Assembly: GCF_002872475.1 (NCBI RefSeq) | Contig: NZ_CP025682.1 | Coordinates: forward strand, 1,736,001-1,800,000 | DNA from: Pseudazoarcus pumilus | Lineage (GTDB): Bacteria > Pseudomonadota > Gammaproteobacteria > Burkholderiales > Rhodocyclaceae | DNA: 64,000 nt | Direction: 5' to 3' | Shown: positions 20,232 through 32,923 of the stretch, piece after piece | Layout of the letters: each line of letters starts with the position of its first letter | Numbering within the stretch: the first letter of the stretch is position 1 | The notes under the pieces: generated by a model | What the model saw: the letters and a program-made list of their open reading frames with translations, nothing else | Told to the model about the DNA's origin: nothing | Database searches by the model: none | Position numbers and translations under genes: made by a program

Positions 20232-22091
20232 TCAGCCGTTCAGCGGCCAGAAAAACAACAGCGCGGGCACGGCCACCGCGATGACGATGAGATCCGTGGG
20301 CAGGCCCATGCGCCAGTAGTCGCCGAAACGGAATCCCCCGGGACCCAGCACCAGCGTGTTGTTCTGGTGACCGATCGGGGTCAGGAAGGCGCACGAGGCG
20401 CCGATCGCGACCGCCATCAGGAAGGTGTCCGGATTGACGCCGAGCTGCAGCGCCGCGCCCAGGCCGATCGGCGCCATCACGGCGGCGGTGGCGGCGTTGT
20501 TCATCAGGTCGGTGAGCACCATGGTCGTGACCAGGATCACGATCAGCCCGATCACCGCATCGCCGCGCGCGAGCGTATCGAGCAGCGCACGCGCCACCAG
20601 ATCGGCCGTGCCGGTGGCCTGCATCGCGCCGGCCACCGGCAGCAGCGCCGCAAGCAGCACGACCACCGGCCAGTCCACGGCGTGATAGACCTGCGCCGGC
20701 TGCACCGTACGCAGCGCCATCGACGCGAGCACGCCGCCGGCGAAGGAAACCGCGGCCGGCAGCCAGCCCAGCGCTGCCACCGCCACAGCCACGAGCATGA
20801 TCGCCGCAGCGGTGATCGCGCGGCGGCGGTCGGGGATGCGCAGCTCCCGCTCGGCCAGAGGGACACATCCATACTCGCTGGCGAAATCCGTCAGCGCAGC
20901 GCTACCACCCTGCATCAACAAGACGTCGCCCGGGCGCATCTTGAGCGTGCGCAGGCGCGAACGCGAACTGGCGCCATCACGCGACACGGCGAGCAGGTTG
21001 AGTCCATGACTGGAGCGCAACTGCAAGTCGGCGGCACTGCGCCCGGCCAGTGCCGACTCGGGTCGCACCACCAGCTCCATCAGCACGACGTCGTCGGAAC
21101 GCTCGCGCGGCTCGTCGCCCTCATCCTGCGCGGCATCGGTCTCGTCGCCGGGGTCGTCGGCGCGCTCCTTGGCCGGCTCGTCGTCTTCGTCTTCCTCGCG
21201 CTCGGCCTCCTCCAGTTCCAGGCCCAGGCCGGAGAGCACCTTGGCGAGCGCCTCGACGTCGGCCTCGATGACGAGGATGTCGCCTGCGCGCACCAGGCGC
21301 CCGCCGCTGGGCGCGGTCATGCGCACCTCGTTGCGCACCAGGCCGACGATCTGTGCGTCGGCCGCTTCGAGCTCGGTCTCGATCTCGGCCAGACGCATGC
21401 CGTCGGCCTTGGCATCCTCGGGAACGCGCACTTCGGTCAGGTAGGCCCCGGTGTCGAAGCCGGCCGCACCGGCATGCTCGCGCCGCGGCACCAGCCGCCA
21501 GCCGAGCAGCGCGATGAAGAGTACGCCGGCGATCATCAGCGGTAGTCCCACCCAGGTGAAGTCGAACATGCCGAAGCCGCCCATGCCCTCGACGTCGCCA
21601 CGAAAGCCGGAGACGATGAGGTTGGGCGGCGTGCCGATGAGCGTCGTCGTGCCCCCCAGGATGGAGGCGAAAGCCAGCGGCATCAGCACCTTGCCGGGCG
21701 GCAGTTCGAGCCGGGCAGCCAGTTGCATGGCCACCGGCATCAGCAGCGCGAGCGCACCGACATTGTTCATGAAGCCGGACAGCACGGCCGCGAGCAAGGT
21801 CAGTGCGGCAATGCTCGCCGTAGGGCCGGCTTCGGCCGGCAACACCTTGCGGGTGAGCGCATCCACCGCGCCGGACGCCTGCAGCGCGCGACTCAGCACC
21901 AGCACGCAGGCCACCGTCACGACGGCCGGATGACCGAGGCCGGCGAAGGCCTCGGCCGGTTCGACCAGGCCGGCGACGACGCAGGCCAGCAGTGCGCCGA
22001 CCGCGACCATGTCGTGACGCCAGCGCCCCCACAGGAACATCGCCACCGTGGCGAGCAGGATGGCGAGAATGACGCTCTGGCCGGTCTCCAT
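20232..22091 (-). CDS. SLC13/DASS family permease with two TrkA-C (RCK_C) domains
   Basis: 619-residue inner-membrane transporter. Two membrane halves each carry the family re-entrant motif (FMNNVGALALLMPV with GTPPNLIVSGF in the first half; LMNNAATAAVMAP with GHQNNTLV in the second). Between them are two RCK_C-like domains (about residues 215-290 and 335-410) separated by a roughly 40-residue, very acidic linker (EREEDEDDEPAKERADD and beyond). Substrates in the family are sulfate, citrate and dicarboxylates; none can be fixed here. The gene lies 12 bp downstream of ppk2 and is probably co-transcribed with it. Confidence 0.85.
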   Translation of the reverse strand: METGQSVILAILLATVAMFLWGRWRHDMVAVGALLACVVAGLVEPAEAFAGLGHPAVVTVACVLVLSRALQASGAVDALTRKVLPAEAGPTASIAALTLLAAVLSGFMNNVGALALLMPVAMQLAARLELPPGKVLMPLAFASILGGTTTLIGTPPNLIVSGFRGDVEGMGGFGMFDFTWVGLPLMIAGVLFIALLGWRLVPRREHAGAAGFDTGAYLTEVRVPEDAKADGMRLAEIETELEAADAQIVGLVRNEVRMTAPSGGRLVRAGDILVIEADVEALAKVLSGLGLELEEAEREEDEDDEPAKERADDPGDETDAAQDEGDEPRERSDDVVLMELVVRPESALAGRSAADLQLRSSHGLNLLAVSRDGASSRSRLRTLKMRPGDVLLMQGGSAALTDFASEYGCVPLAERELRIPDRRRAITAAAIMLVAVAVAALGWLPAAVSFAGGVLASMALRTVQPAQVYHAVDWPVVVLLAALLPVAGAMQATGTADLVARALLDTLARGDAVIGLIVILVTTMVLTDLMNNAATAAVMAPIGLGAALQLGVNPDTFLMAVAIGASCAFLTPIGHQNNTLVLGPGGFRFGDYWRMGLPTDLIVIAVAVPALLFFWPLNG

Positions 22092-22103
22092 GCCGTTGCG
22101 CCC

Positions 22104-22994
22104 TCAGACCTCGCCCGCGGCGAGCGCCTTGCGCACCCGCGCCAGTTCCGCGCGACGCGCCTTGTCGGTTGCCGGATAGGCCAGATCGAGCGATTCGAGC
22201 GTGTCGCGGATGATCTGCGAGACGATCAGCCGCGCGTTCTTCTTGTCGTCGGCCGGCACCACGTACCACGGCGCCTGCTCGGTGCTGGTTGCCGACAGGC
22301 ACTGTGCGTAAGCCTGCATGTAGGCGTCCCAGTGACGGCGCTGCTCGAGATCGGCGTCGGCAAACTTCCAGTTCTTGTCCGGATCATCGATGCGCGCGAT
22401 GAAGCGACGGCGCTGCTCGTCCTTCGACAGGTGCAGGAAGAACTTGACGATGCGCGTGCCATTGCGGTGCAGGTGCGCCTCGGATTCGACGATGGAGCGA
22501 AAGCGCTGCGGCCAGAAGTCGGCGTGGTCGCGCTCGCCGTCGGGCAGTTTCTGCGCGGCGAGGATCTCCGGGCGCACACGCACGATCAGCACTTCCTCGT
22601 AATAGGAACGGTTGAAGATGCCGATGCGACCGCGCTCGGGCAACCGGCAGTGGGTACGCCACAGGAAGTCGTGGTCGAGTTCCTGTGCGCTGGGATGCTT
22701 GAAGCTGTGCACATCGCAGCCCTGCGGATTGACACCCGACATGACGTGACGGATCGCGCCGTCCTTGCCCGCTGCGTCCATGGCCTGAAAGATCAGCAGC
22801 AGCGCATAGCGGTCATGGGCGTAGAGCTTGCGTTGCAGGGTGGCGAGCTTCCTGGTGCCGGCAGCCAGCGCATCGCGGTAGGCGCGCGACGAGTCGTACA
22901 GCGGCTCGATCGCGGTCGGCCAGCGTGCCAGATCGACCTGGCTGTCCGGCGCGACGCGCCAGTCTCCCGACCGGATGTCTCCGACGTGCTTCAT
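22104..22994 (-). CDS. ppk2: Polyphosphate kinase 2 family protein
   Basis: 296-residue PPK2. It has the Walker A-like [14 protein letters not shown] near residue 70, [15 protein letters not shown] lid entry, [16 protein letters not shown] near residue 128 and the [14 protein letters not shown] lid region. PPK2 enzymes transfer phosphate between polyphosphate and nucleotides; this single-domain length fits class I/III, which act on NDPs (and NMPs). The ATG at 22994 was chosen because GGGGGAGCAG precedes it. It heads a two-gene unit with the SLC13 permease. Confidence 0.9.
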   Translation of the reverse strand: MKHVGDIRSGDWRVAPDSQVDLARWPTAIEPLYDSSRAYRDALAAGTRKLATLQRKLYAHDRYALLLIFQAMDAAGKDGAIRHVMSGVNPQGCDVHSFKHPSAQELDHDFLWRTHCRLPERGRIGIFNRSYYEEVLIVRVRPEILAAQKLPDGERDHADFWPQRFRSIVESEAHLHRNGTRIVKFFLHLSKDEQRRRFIARIDDPDKNWKFADADLEQRRHWDAYMQAYAQCLSATSTEQAPWYVVPADDKKNARLIVSQIIRDTLESLDLAYPATDKARRAELARVRKALAAGEV

Positions 22995-23129
22995 GCCCTG
23001 CTCCCCCGATGCGCAATGCCGCCATTCTGGCACCTCGCGGGTCTGCGGCGCACGCGGCGTATGCCGCGACGTGGCATTCGCGCATCACGGCGGGCACAAT
23101 GCACAACCCGAACTCCGGCGCCGCGACCG

Positions 23130-23333
23130 ATGGACGACCGCATCGAACGACTCGAAACCCGCTTCATGGCCGCCGAGGACCTGCTCGACGAGCTCAACCG
23201 CACGGTCTGGCGTCAGCAACAGGAAATCGACGCGCTGCGCCAGATCGTGCAACGCCTGGAAGGCCAGTTGCGCAGCGCGCACGCCGGCGTGCAGGCAAGC
23301 CGGCCGGAGGACGAGATTCCGCCACACTGGTAG
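23130..23333 (+). CDS. slyX: SlyX family protein
   Basis: 67 residues, a short coiled coil (ERLETRFMAAEDLLDELN...RQQQEIDALRQ) ending PEDEIPPHW, matching the SlyX family whose C-terminus characteristically ends in a PPHY/PPHW-type motif. Function is unknown. It converges with the small yqjK-like gene 30 bp downstream. Confidence 0.88.
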   Translation: MDDRIERLETRFMAAEDLLDELNRTVWRQQQEIDALRQIVQRLEGQLRSAHAGVQASRPEDEIPPHW

Positions 23334-23363
23334 GCCTCACGGCGGTGTGCCGCGGCCGGGGCG

Positions 23364-23711
23364 TCAGTCGGCCGGGGGTACATCCGTCGCGCCTGCGTCT
23401 TGATGCGACTGATGCACTCGAGCGCGCCACAGGACATAGGGCAGCATCCGCAGACCCAGCTGGAAACCACCTGCGATCAGGGCCCGCAATGCCGGGCGGC
23501 TCGCCGGCCCGGCGCTCGCCCGCAGCGGTGCAGGCCGCTTCCAGCCGAGCACACCGCCCAGCGCGAACGCCACGGCCAGACTGCCCGGACGCGAGGCGCG
23601 ATCGAGGGCAGCTTCGCGGGCGCGGCGCAGATGATCGCTGACAGCGCGCCGACGCGCTGCCACCAGGCGCTCCTGATCGGTCACGAGGCGCATCGATGGC
23701 AGGCGCATCAT
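23364..23711 (-). CDS. YqjK-like small membrane-associated protein, last gene of envelope-stress operon
   Basis: 115 residues, basic N-terminus (DQERLVAARRRAVSDHLRRAR), one weak hydrophobic patch (SLAVAFALGGVLGW) and no recognised domain. Its position after YqjD- and YqjE-type genes matches yqjK in enterobacterial yqjCDEK operons, though sequence similarity is not strong enough to be sure. Its ATG at 23711 overlaps the stop of the upstream gene as ATGA, indicating translational coupling. Confidence 0.6.
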   Translation of the reverse strand: MMRLPSMRLVTDQERLVAARRRAVSDHLRRAREAALDRASRPGSLAVAFALGGVLGWKRPAPLRASAGPASRPALRALIAGGFQLGLRMLPYVLWRARVHQSHQDAGATDVPPAD

Positions 23712-24166
23712 GTATCGGCCTCGCTTCGTGCACGAACATCCAGCGACAATTGCCGACGCGTCGCGGAAAATTGCAGATTGCGGCTCATCAACACGCACAC
23801 GCCGATGAAGCCGAGTGCAGCCAGCAGGTTGATGCCCGTCACCGACAACACCGCGAGCAGCGGATCGATCCCATCGGCAATCATCCACAGCGCCAGCGCG
23901 GCCGACAGCCCGATCCACACGGCGACGAAACACACCGCCGCGAGCAGTGCGCACACGAGCATCCACACCAGCGACAGGCTGGCGCGCCGCAGCTCCAGCA
24001 ACAGCAGTTCGAGCAGCGCGGCCACACTTTCGCGCGCTGACGCGAAGGCGTTGGCAAGTTCGTCGAAGACACCCCCAACATTTTCGTGGCGGGGATCATC
24101 CGCGCGCGAGGGCTCGGTGCCGGGTGGATCGGCCCCATCACCCGGCGGGACGGACCGGTCGTTCAC
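23708..24166 (-). CDS. Phage-holin-superfamily III (YqjE-like) membrane protein
   Basis: 152 residues from a GTG start. A hydrophilic Pro/Asp-rich N-terminus is followed by an amphipathic helix (ENVGGVFDELANAFASARES) and two membrane helices (LVWMLVCALLAAVCFVAVWI and a segment near residue 110). This arrangement matches the YqjE/holin_3_6 family, which are not true holins and whose function is unknown. The GTG overlaps the TGA of the upstream gene (GTGA), so translation is coupled. Confidence 0.75.
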   Translation of the reverse strand: MNDRSVPPGDGADPPGTEPSRADDPRHENVGGVFDELANAFASARESVAALLELLLLELRRASLSLVWMLVCALLAAVCFVAVWIGLSAALALWMIADGIDPLLAVLSVTGINLLAALGFIGVCVLMSRNLQFSATRRQLSLDVRARSEADT

Positions 24167-24525
24167 CGGCGCAGGATGCGACCCAGCACGTAGCCGGTGA
24201 GCACCGCGATACCGAGCGATTTGATCGGATGCGCCGAAACGTAGCTGCAGGTCTCGGCGACCAGCCTGCGCTGGGATGCCTGCAACTCCTCGCCATGCTC
24301 GGTCAGCCATTCGGCGGTCGGCTTCGCCGCCTCGACCGCGCTGTCGACGGCCTGGTGTGCCTTCTGCGCAATCTGCTCGATCGCGGGCGTAACCTTGCTG
24401 GCCGCTTCCTCGGCAGCGTCCGCGGTGGAATCGACCGCCTCGTGTGCGCGCGCAGAGGCTTTGGTCGCCGCGCGTTCGACCTTCTCGCTGTTGCCCGCGG
24501 CACTCTTGCCGGATGTCGTCGCCAT
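24163..24525 (-). CDS. YqjD/ElaB-type (DUF883-like) C-tail-anchored protein
   Basis: 120 residues with a long Ala-rich helical region (AHEAVDSTADAAEEAASKV) and a C-terminal hydrophobic anchor (SLGIAVLTGYVLGRILRR) preceded by VSAHPIKS, the pattern of YqjD/ElaB proteins. E. coli relatives bind ribosomes at the inner membrane in stationary phase. GGAGAG precedes the ATG at 24525. It is the second of two such genes in tandem. Confidence 0.75.
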   Translation of the reverse strand: MATTSGKSAAGNSEKVERAATKASARAHEAVDSTADAAEEAASKVTPAIEQIAQKAHQAVDSAVEAAKPTAEWLTEHGEELQASQRRLVAETCSYVSAHPIKSLGIAVLTGYVLGRILRR

Positions 24526-24571
24526 AAATCTCTCCAGTATTCTCGGAAACGGTTCGCGCTCTATCCCCGGC

Positions 24572-24874
24572 CTAGCGGCGGGAATCGGACTTGTAACCCA
24601 GTGCCACGCCGATCAGCAGGCCGATGCCGGCGACCGCGCCGAGCACGGCCAGTGGGTGCGTCCGGACGTAGTCGCCGGTCACGTCGGCCGCGCGACCGGC
24701 GCGTTCTGCGACCACGTCTCGGGCGCTCTCCAATCCGTGCGCGATCTCGTCACGCGCGACCGACGCATTCTTCATGCTTCTGCGCCGGACTTCGTTGAGC
24801 ACCTCGCCGGCATCCGCACCGGCCTCTTCGAGTTCCTTCATTACACGAGCAACTGCACTTTCTCTACGATTCAT
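24572..24874 (-). CDS. DUF883 / YqjD-family protein
   Basis: 100 residues, helical and charged N-terminus (ARVMKELEEAGADAGEVLNEV), then a tail anchor YVRTHPLAVLGAVAGIGLLI ending GYKSDSRR. This is the classic YqjD/ElaB layout. The AGAGGAG site and ATG at 24874 make it the first gene of a four-gene run (24874 down to 23364). The operon resembles yqjD-yqjE-yqjK blocks linked to envelope or osmotic stress; regulation cannot be read from sequence. Confidence 0.82.
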   Translation of the reverse strand: MNRRESAVARVMKELEEAGADAGEVLNEVRRRSMKNASVARDEIAHGLESARDVVAERAGRAADVTGDYVRTHPLAVLGAVAGIGLLIGVALGYKSDSRR

Positions 24875-25388
24875 TTTGACTCCTCTGGATCGTTGTGATC
24901 GGCATGGTGCCTGGTCATCGACAGGAGGCGGCCTGCGGCGGGCCCGACACCGCACAGGCGCTGTGGCGGGCCACCAGCGAATGCCGGAAGTGATTCGGGC
25001 AAGCTACGCCCGCACCCCCGGACGGTCAAGCGTTCCGGCCGCAAGGCTGCCGCGCGCGAACGTCGCAAGCGACGCGCGAGCAGCGATCAAAATACAGGGG
25101 AAGACGGCGACGACGTTGTCGACAGCCCGCTGCCCGTTCCGCATTCGAAACCGCATGTTGCCGTGGCCTGACCCGGGCGCGACGTGACCGCGGGTGTGGT
25201 GATTACGTCTGCGAGGGCGGCCGCAATGACGCGTGAAAACCACAACGCGGCCATGGCGCACCGCCACATTCCTCGCAGAACTGGTTCCAGCACCGGTTTC
25301 GGAGCATCATGGGACGCGTCCGCAAGGATGGATTTCCGCGCAGCGCAACGAGGCGAACGATGCAACGGATCGGCACCCGAAGCCCGGC
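24875..25388. other. Divergent intergenic region without a supported gene
   Basis: 514 bp between the DUF883 operon (minus) and the hybrid kinase (plus). It must hold both promoters. A small perfect hairpin CGTCGC-AA-GCGACG occurs near 25066-25079. The kinase reading frame stays open upstream to about 25233, but that extension is basic and low in hydrophobicity and would put the signal anchor internally, so it is treated as non-coding. No RNA family was recognised. Confidence 0.5.
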
Positions 25389-28642
<3,254 letters not shown>

Positions 28643-28646
<4 letters not shown>

Positions 28647-30844
28647 CCGACGCCGCAACGCCCGACGAGAACCGGCCACGCATCCTGATCGTCGACGATG
28701 TGCACGAGAACCTGCACGCGTTGATGAACGTGCTGCGCGACGACTACGCGATTCTCGCCGCCACCTCCGGTGATCGCGCGCTCGAACTGGCGCGGCGCCA
28801 TCCGCACCCCGATCTGGTGCTGCTCGACATCAGGATGCCGGGCATGGACGGCTATTCGGTTCTGACCGAACTGAAGATCGACCCGTCCACGGCGGGCATC
28901 CCGGTGATCTTCGTCACCGCACTGTCCGAAGCCAGCGACGAGGCGCGCGGGCTGGCCATGGGTGCGGCCGACTACGTGACCAAGCCGGTCAATGCCGAGC
29001 TGCTGCGGGTACGCGTACGCAACCAGATCGAACTGCAACGCTATCGCCGCAATCCGGTGATGTACGACATCACCTCGCCGTCCGAGCCCACGCAAGTACC
29101 CTCGCTGCTGGTGGTCGACGACGTGCCCGAGAACGTGCACGAACTGCTCGAGGCGCTCAAGGACGAATACCGCGTGATGGTCGCGTGCAACGGCAACAAG
29201 GCGCTGGACATCATCACCGGCCCCTCGCCCCCGGACATGGTGTTGCTCGACGTGCGCATGCCCGGCATGGACGGTTACGAGGTGTGCCGCCACATCAAAT
29301 CGACGCCTGCCGGCGCGCGCATCCCGGTGATGTTCGTGACCGTGCTCGATGCCGCGCACGACAAGGTGCGCGGTTTCGAGACGGGGGCGGCCGACTACAT
29401 CACCAAGCCCTTCGACATCGACGAGGTGCGCGCGCGCATCCGCACGCATCTGGAACTGGCGCGGCTGCGCGGCTTTCTCGAAGACCTCGTCGCCCAGCGC
29501 ACGGCAATGCTGCAGGTCAGCGAAGAGAAGTACCGCACGCTGGCCCATCGCGACGCGCTCACCGGCCTGCCCAACCGCGTGCTCTTCGCTGAACTGCTCG
29601 CGCACGCGCTGGCGCACGCCGAACGCGTGGATGGGCGCTTTGCGCTGCTGATGCTCGATCTGGACAACTTCACCACCGTCAACGAGAGCCTCGGCCACAG
29701 TCTCGGCGACCAGTTGCTGATCGGCGTCGCCCAGCGCCTGCAGGGCGAACTGCCGGAGAGCGACGCGATCGCCCACATCGGCGGCGACGAGTTCAGCATC
29801 CTGCTCGAACACCACGCGGACGGCCCGTCCGTCGACCTGCTCGCCCAGCGCATGATCGAAGCGCTCGCCGCCCCGTTTACGATCGGCGGCAACACCGTGT
29901 ACGTGGGCGCGAGCATCGGCATCGCGCTGTATCCGGACGACGGCAGCGATGCCGAGGCGCTGCAGAGCAATGCCAACGCCGCGCTGCATCAGGCCAAGCT
30001 CAATGCACGCGGCTCGCTGCGCTTTTTCTCGCCGGAGATGTCGCGCCGCGCGCGCCAGCGCCTCGCGCTGGAAGCCGACCTGCGCCGCGCACTCGACGAG
30101 GACGAACTCGAACTGCATTACCAGCCCCAGGTGGACCTGGCCAGCGGGCGCATCGTCGGCCTGGAGGCGCTGGTGCGCTGGAACCGCCCGGAACACGGGC
30201 TGGTCGCCCCCGACGCGTTCATCCCGTTTGCCGAGGAAAACGGCATGATCGTGCGTATCGGCGCGTGGGTGCTGCGCAAGGCCTGTATGCAGTTCCGCCA
30301 CTGGCTCGACGAAGGCCTCGGGCCGCAGCGCATCGCGGTCAACATCTCGGCCATCGAACTGTCGCGCGGCACGCTGATGCGTGCCGTCGACGAAGCGCTC
30401 GAGCACAGCGGTATCGATTCGTCGCAGCTCGAACTGGAAATCACCGAAACCTTCGTGATCGCAGACCGCGAGCAGTCCTTCCGTTCCATCGATGCACTCA
30501 AGGCCGTCGGTGCGCGTTTCTCGATCGACGACTTCGGTACCGGCTATTCCTCGCTGGCCTATCTGCAGCAACTGGCCGCCGACAAGCTCAAGGTCGACAT
30601 GTCTTTCGTGCGCGACATCACGACCAATGCCGGCAACGCATCCATCGTCAAGGCCATCGTCGCGGTGGGTCACAGCCTGGGTCTGGAGATCGTCGCCGAA
30701 GGCGTCGAGACGCAGGAACAGGCACTGGCGCTGCGCGCCCTCGGCTGCGACGCGATCCAGGGCTATCTCGTCAGCCGACCGCTGCCGGCCGCCGCCATGG
30801 GCGAATTCCTCGCCAACTACGAGTCGCTGCGCCTGCCCAGCTGA
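28643..30844 (+). CDS. Response regulator: REC - REC - GGDEF - EAL (c-di-GMP turnover)
   Basis: 733 residues. It has two receiver domains (about 10-130 and 150-275; each LLD[IV]RMPGMDGY with a KP motif), a short coil, a GGDEF domain with intact GGDEF but PESD where the RxxD inhibitory site would be, and an EAL domain. The EAL domain keeps EAL, NIS, EITE, DDFGTG, KVD, EGVE and IQGY, so phosphodiesterase activity is expected. The net effect on c-di-GMP may depend on phosphorylation. Translation is coupled to the upstream kinase (ATGA). The 3' end overlaps the convergent cyclase gene by 28 bp. Confidence 0.92.
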
Positions 30845-32475
30845 TCGCTGGCCGCGGCCTCTTCCTCGCTGCCGGCGAGCACGCAGCGATTACGCCCCAG
30901 GCGCTTGGCCGCATACATCGCCCGGTCGGCGGCGAACAGCAGCGCGCTGCGGTTGGCGCCATCGTCCGGGTAGCTCGCCAGCCCGATGCTCGCCCCGATC
31001 TGTACCTCGGCACCGTCGGCCAGGCGAATCGGCGCGGACAGCGCGGACAGCACCGCCCGGGCGAACTCGCGCATGGCCTCGTCATTCTTGCGACAGCCGT
31101 AACAGGCGAGCACGAACTCGTCGCCACCGACGCGTGCGACCAGATCCGACGAGCGGCGCAGCACCGCAGACAGGCGGTGTGCGACTTCGACCAGCAAGGC
31201 ATCCCCCCCCGCGTGGCCCCAGGTGTCGTTGGCCTGCTTGAAGCCGTCCAGGTCGATGTAGAGCAGCGCGCAGCCGGCCGCGTTGCGCTCGGCCTCGGCC
31301 AGTGCGCGGTCGATGTAGGCCTCGGCGCCACGCCGGTTGATCAGATCCGTCAGTCCGTCACGCTCGGCCACGCGCAGCGCGGCCTGTTCGCGCTCGCGCC
31401 GCGAAGTGACGTCGTAGAGCACGCCTTCGATGAAACGAAAACCGCCGTCCGCCGCGCGCGACACGGACAGCAGGCAGTGCACCCATTGACGCGGTGCCTC
31501 CGGATCGCCCACCAGTTCCAGGTCGGCCGCGGCGACATGTCCGGTCGAACGGGCGTCCTCGACCAGCACCCATGCCTTGTCCGGGCGCATGAACAGGCGC
31601 GAGAAAAAGTCCGCGCCGCGCGCGCCACCGGCCGGATCGGCCGCCTCGACACCCTGCAGCCGCTCGGAGAGCACGGCATTGCTGTTGATCAGGCGTCCGT
31701 CCAGATCGAGCACCATCACGCCGACGCTGGTCGATTCGAAGATGCGCTTGTAGTGCGCCTCCATCGACTCGACCCGTTCGCGCAGCGCACGTTCGGACTC
31801 GATCGCCGCTTCGCTCGCTGCCAGATAGCCGTTGACGCTGTCGGCGAGCAGCCCGATCTCGGTCTTGCTGTGCCGTGGCGGCACTTCGATGCGCTCGCCG
31901 CTGCCCGGATTGACACGCTGGAGCTGACGCGTCAGTCGCGACAGCGGCCGCCCCACGACACGCCGGAACGCGACCACGCCGATGATGCCCAGCAACGCGG
32001 TCTGCCCGAGCAGCAGCGCCAGCTGATGCAGGGCGGCGCGCTGCGCGCGCTGGGCGAGCAGGACGATGTCGGGGAGGATGGTGAGCTGACCGATACGCGC
32101 CCGCGGAAAGGTCGGCTCGTAGAGCGGAAAGCTCATCTCGGTCCCGGGATCCCAGCGCGGCGGCGTGTGATCGTTCCAGCGCATCACCTGGTAGCCGCTG
32201 TCGGATTCAAGCAGTACCGCCAGGATCTCGTCGTTGCGCAGCAGGCCGTCCATGACGTCGCGCCCGATCTCCTCGCTGGTGACGAACACGGCGATCGACG
32301 CCGAACTCTGCACCGTGGCCACCAGGCTGTCGAGGGTGTGGCGACTGCGCTCGGTCTCGTGATCGTAGGCCACGCGATAGACCGCGGCACCGGCGACGAT
32401 GCCGAACAGCACGGCAGCGGCAGCCAGTGCCAGCAGCAGGCGCCGCTCCAGGGATCCGTTGCCGTGCCGCTTCAA
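30817..32475 (-). CDS. Membrane diguanylate cyclase (periplasmic sensor - HAMP - PAS - GGDEF)
   Basis: 552 residues from a TTG start at 32475, placed 2 nt after the stop of the upstream gene with GGGGA six bases before; no ATG fits, and the first membrane helix ([20 protein letters not shown]) begins about 12 residues in. A periplasmic region of about 120 residues (CHASE8-like in length) is followed by a second helix, HAMP ([15 protein letters not shown]), PAS ([15 protein letters not shown]) and GGDEF with intact GGDEF and RSSD inhibitory site. It is the output gene of a three-gene operon with a binding protein and an outer-membrane barrel. Confidence 0.9.
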   Translation of the reverse strand: MKRHGNGSLERRLLLALAAAAVLFGIVAGAAVYRVAYDHETERSRHTLDSLVATVQSSASIAVFVTSEEIGRDVMDGLLRNDEILAVLLESDSGYQVMRWNDHTPPRWDPGTEMSFPLYEPTFPRARIGQLTILPDIVLLAQRAQRAALHQLALLLGQTALLGIIGVVAFRRVVGRPLSRLTRQLQRVNPGSGERIEVPPRHSKTEIGLLADSVNGYLAASEAAIESERALRERVESMEAHYKRIFESTSVGVMVLDLDGRLINSNAVLSERLQGVEAADPAGGARGADFFSRLFMRPDKAWVLVEDARSTGHVAAADLELVGDPEAPRQWVHCLLSVSRAADGGFRFIEGVLYDVTSRREREQAALRVAERDGLTDLINRRGAEAYIDRALAEAERNAAGCALLYIDLDGFKQANDTWGHAGGDALLVEVAHRLSAVLRRSSDLVARVGGDEFVLACYGCRKNDEAMREFARAVLSALSAPIRLADGAEVQIGASIGLASYPDDGANRSALLFAADRAMYAAKRLGRNRCVLAGSEEEAAASDQLGRRSDS

Positions 32476-32477
32476 GC

Positions 32478-32921
32478 TCAGTCCCCGAAATGCAGGACGA
32501 CTCGCACGCGCGCGTCGGACGGTGGGGTCGAGACGTAGCCGATCGCGAGCGGCTCGCTCGCGACGGCTTCGATGACTTCGGCGTCGCTGACGCGCACCTC
32601 GGGCGGCGTGACACGGCCGGTGAAGCTCAATCGCGCCCAGTAGGCATTGACCTGAGGGAGGGTCATGCCGGCGAGTTTGAGAAAGAAACGCTCGCGCACC
32701 GGCGCGTGGCCGGGCTGGTCGACGAGCACCGCGAAGTGGCCGCTGCCGAAACTGCGGCTGCGGCCCAGGTACAGGCTGGCGACCTTGTCGATGCCGAGCG
32801 CATGGACCGGATTGTCGCGATGCACGATCACGTACACCTCGGCCTGCGCGGTCGCGGCCAGCCCCGCCAGGATCAGCGCGCAGTACAGCCGGATGGAGAA
32901 TCGCGGGAAGCGTCGCATCAT
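32478..32921 (-). CDS. Periplasmic phosphate-binding-protein-like (PBP) protein
   Basis: 147 residues. A signal peptide (1-27, ending ATAQA) is followed by a small PBP-like domain (VYVIVHRDNPVHALGIDKVASLYLG, and EPLAIGYVSTPPS near the end) like the short PstS-type proteins of about 140 residues found beside cyclases and kinases. It is too short to be a full ABC transport receptor. Two bases separate it from the genes on each side, so it is co-translated with the barrel and the cyclase. A role as ligand-binding adaptor for the cyclase periplasmic domain is inference. Confidence 0.78.
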   Translation of the reverse strand: MMRRFPRFSIRLYCALILAGLAATAQAEVYVIVHRDNPVHALGIDKVASLYLGRSRSFGSGHFAVLVDQPGHAPVRERFFLKLAGMTLPQVNAYWARLSFTGRVTPPEVRVSDAEVIEAVASEPLAIGYVSTPPSDARVRVVLHFGD

Positions 32922-32923
32922 CG

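Noticed and set aside
25233-25388. N-terminal extension of the hybrid kinase
   Set aside because: Would place the signal anchor inside the protein; composition is not protein-like.
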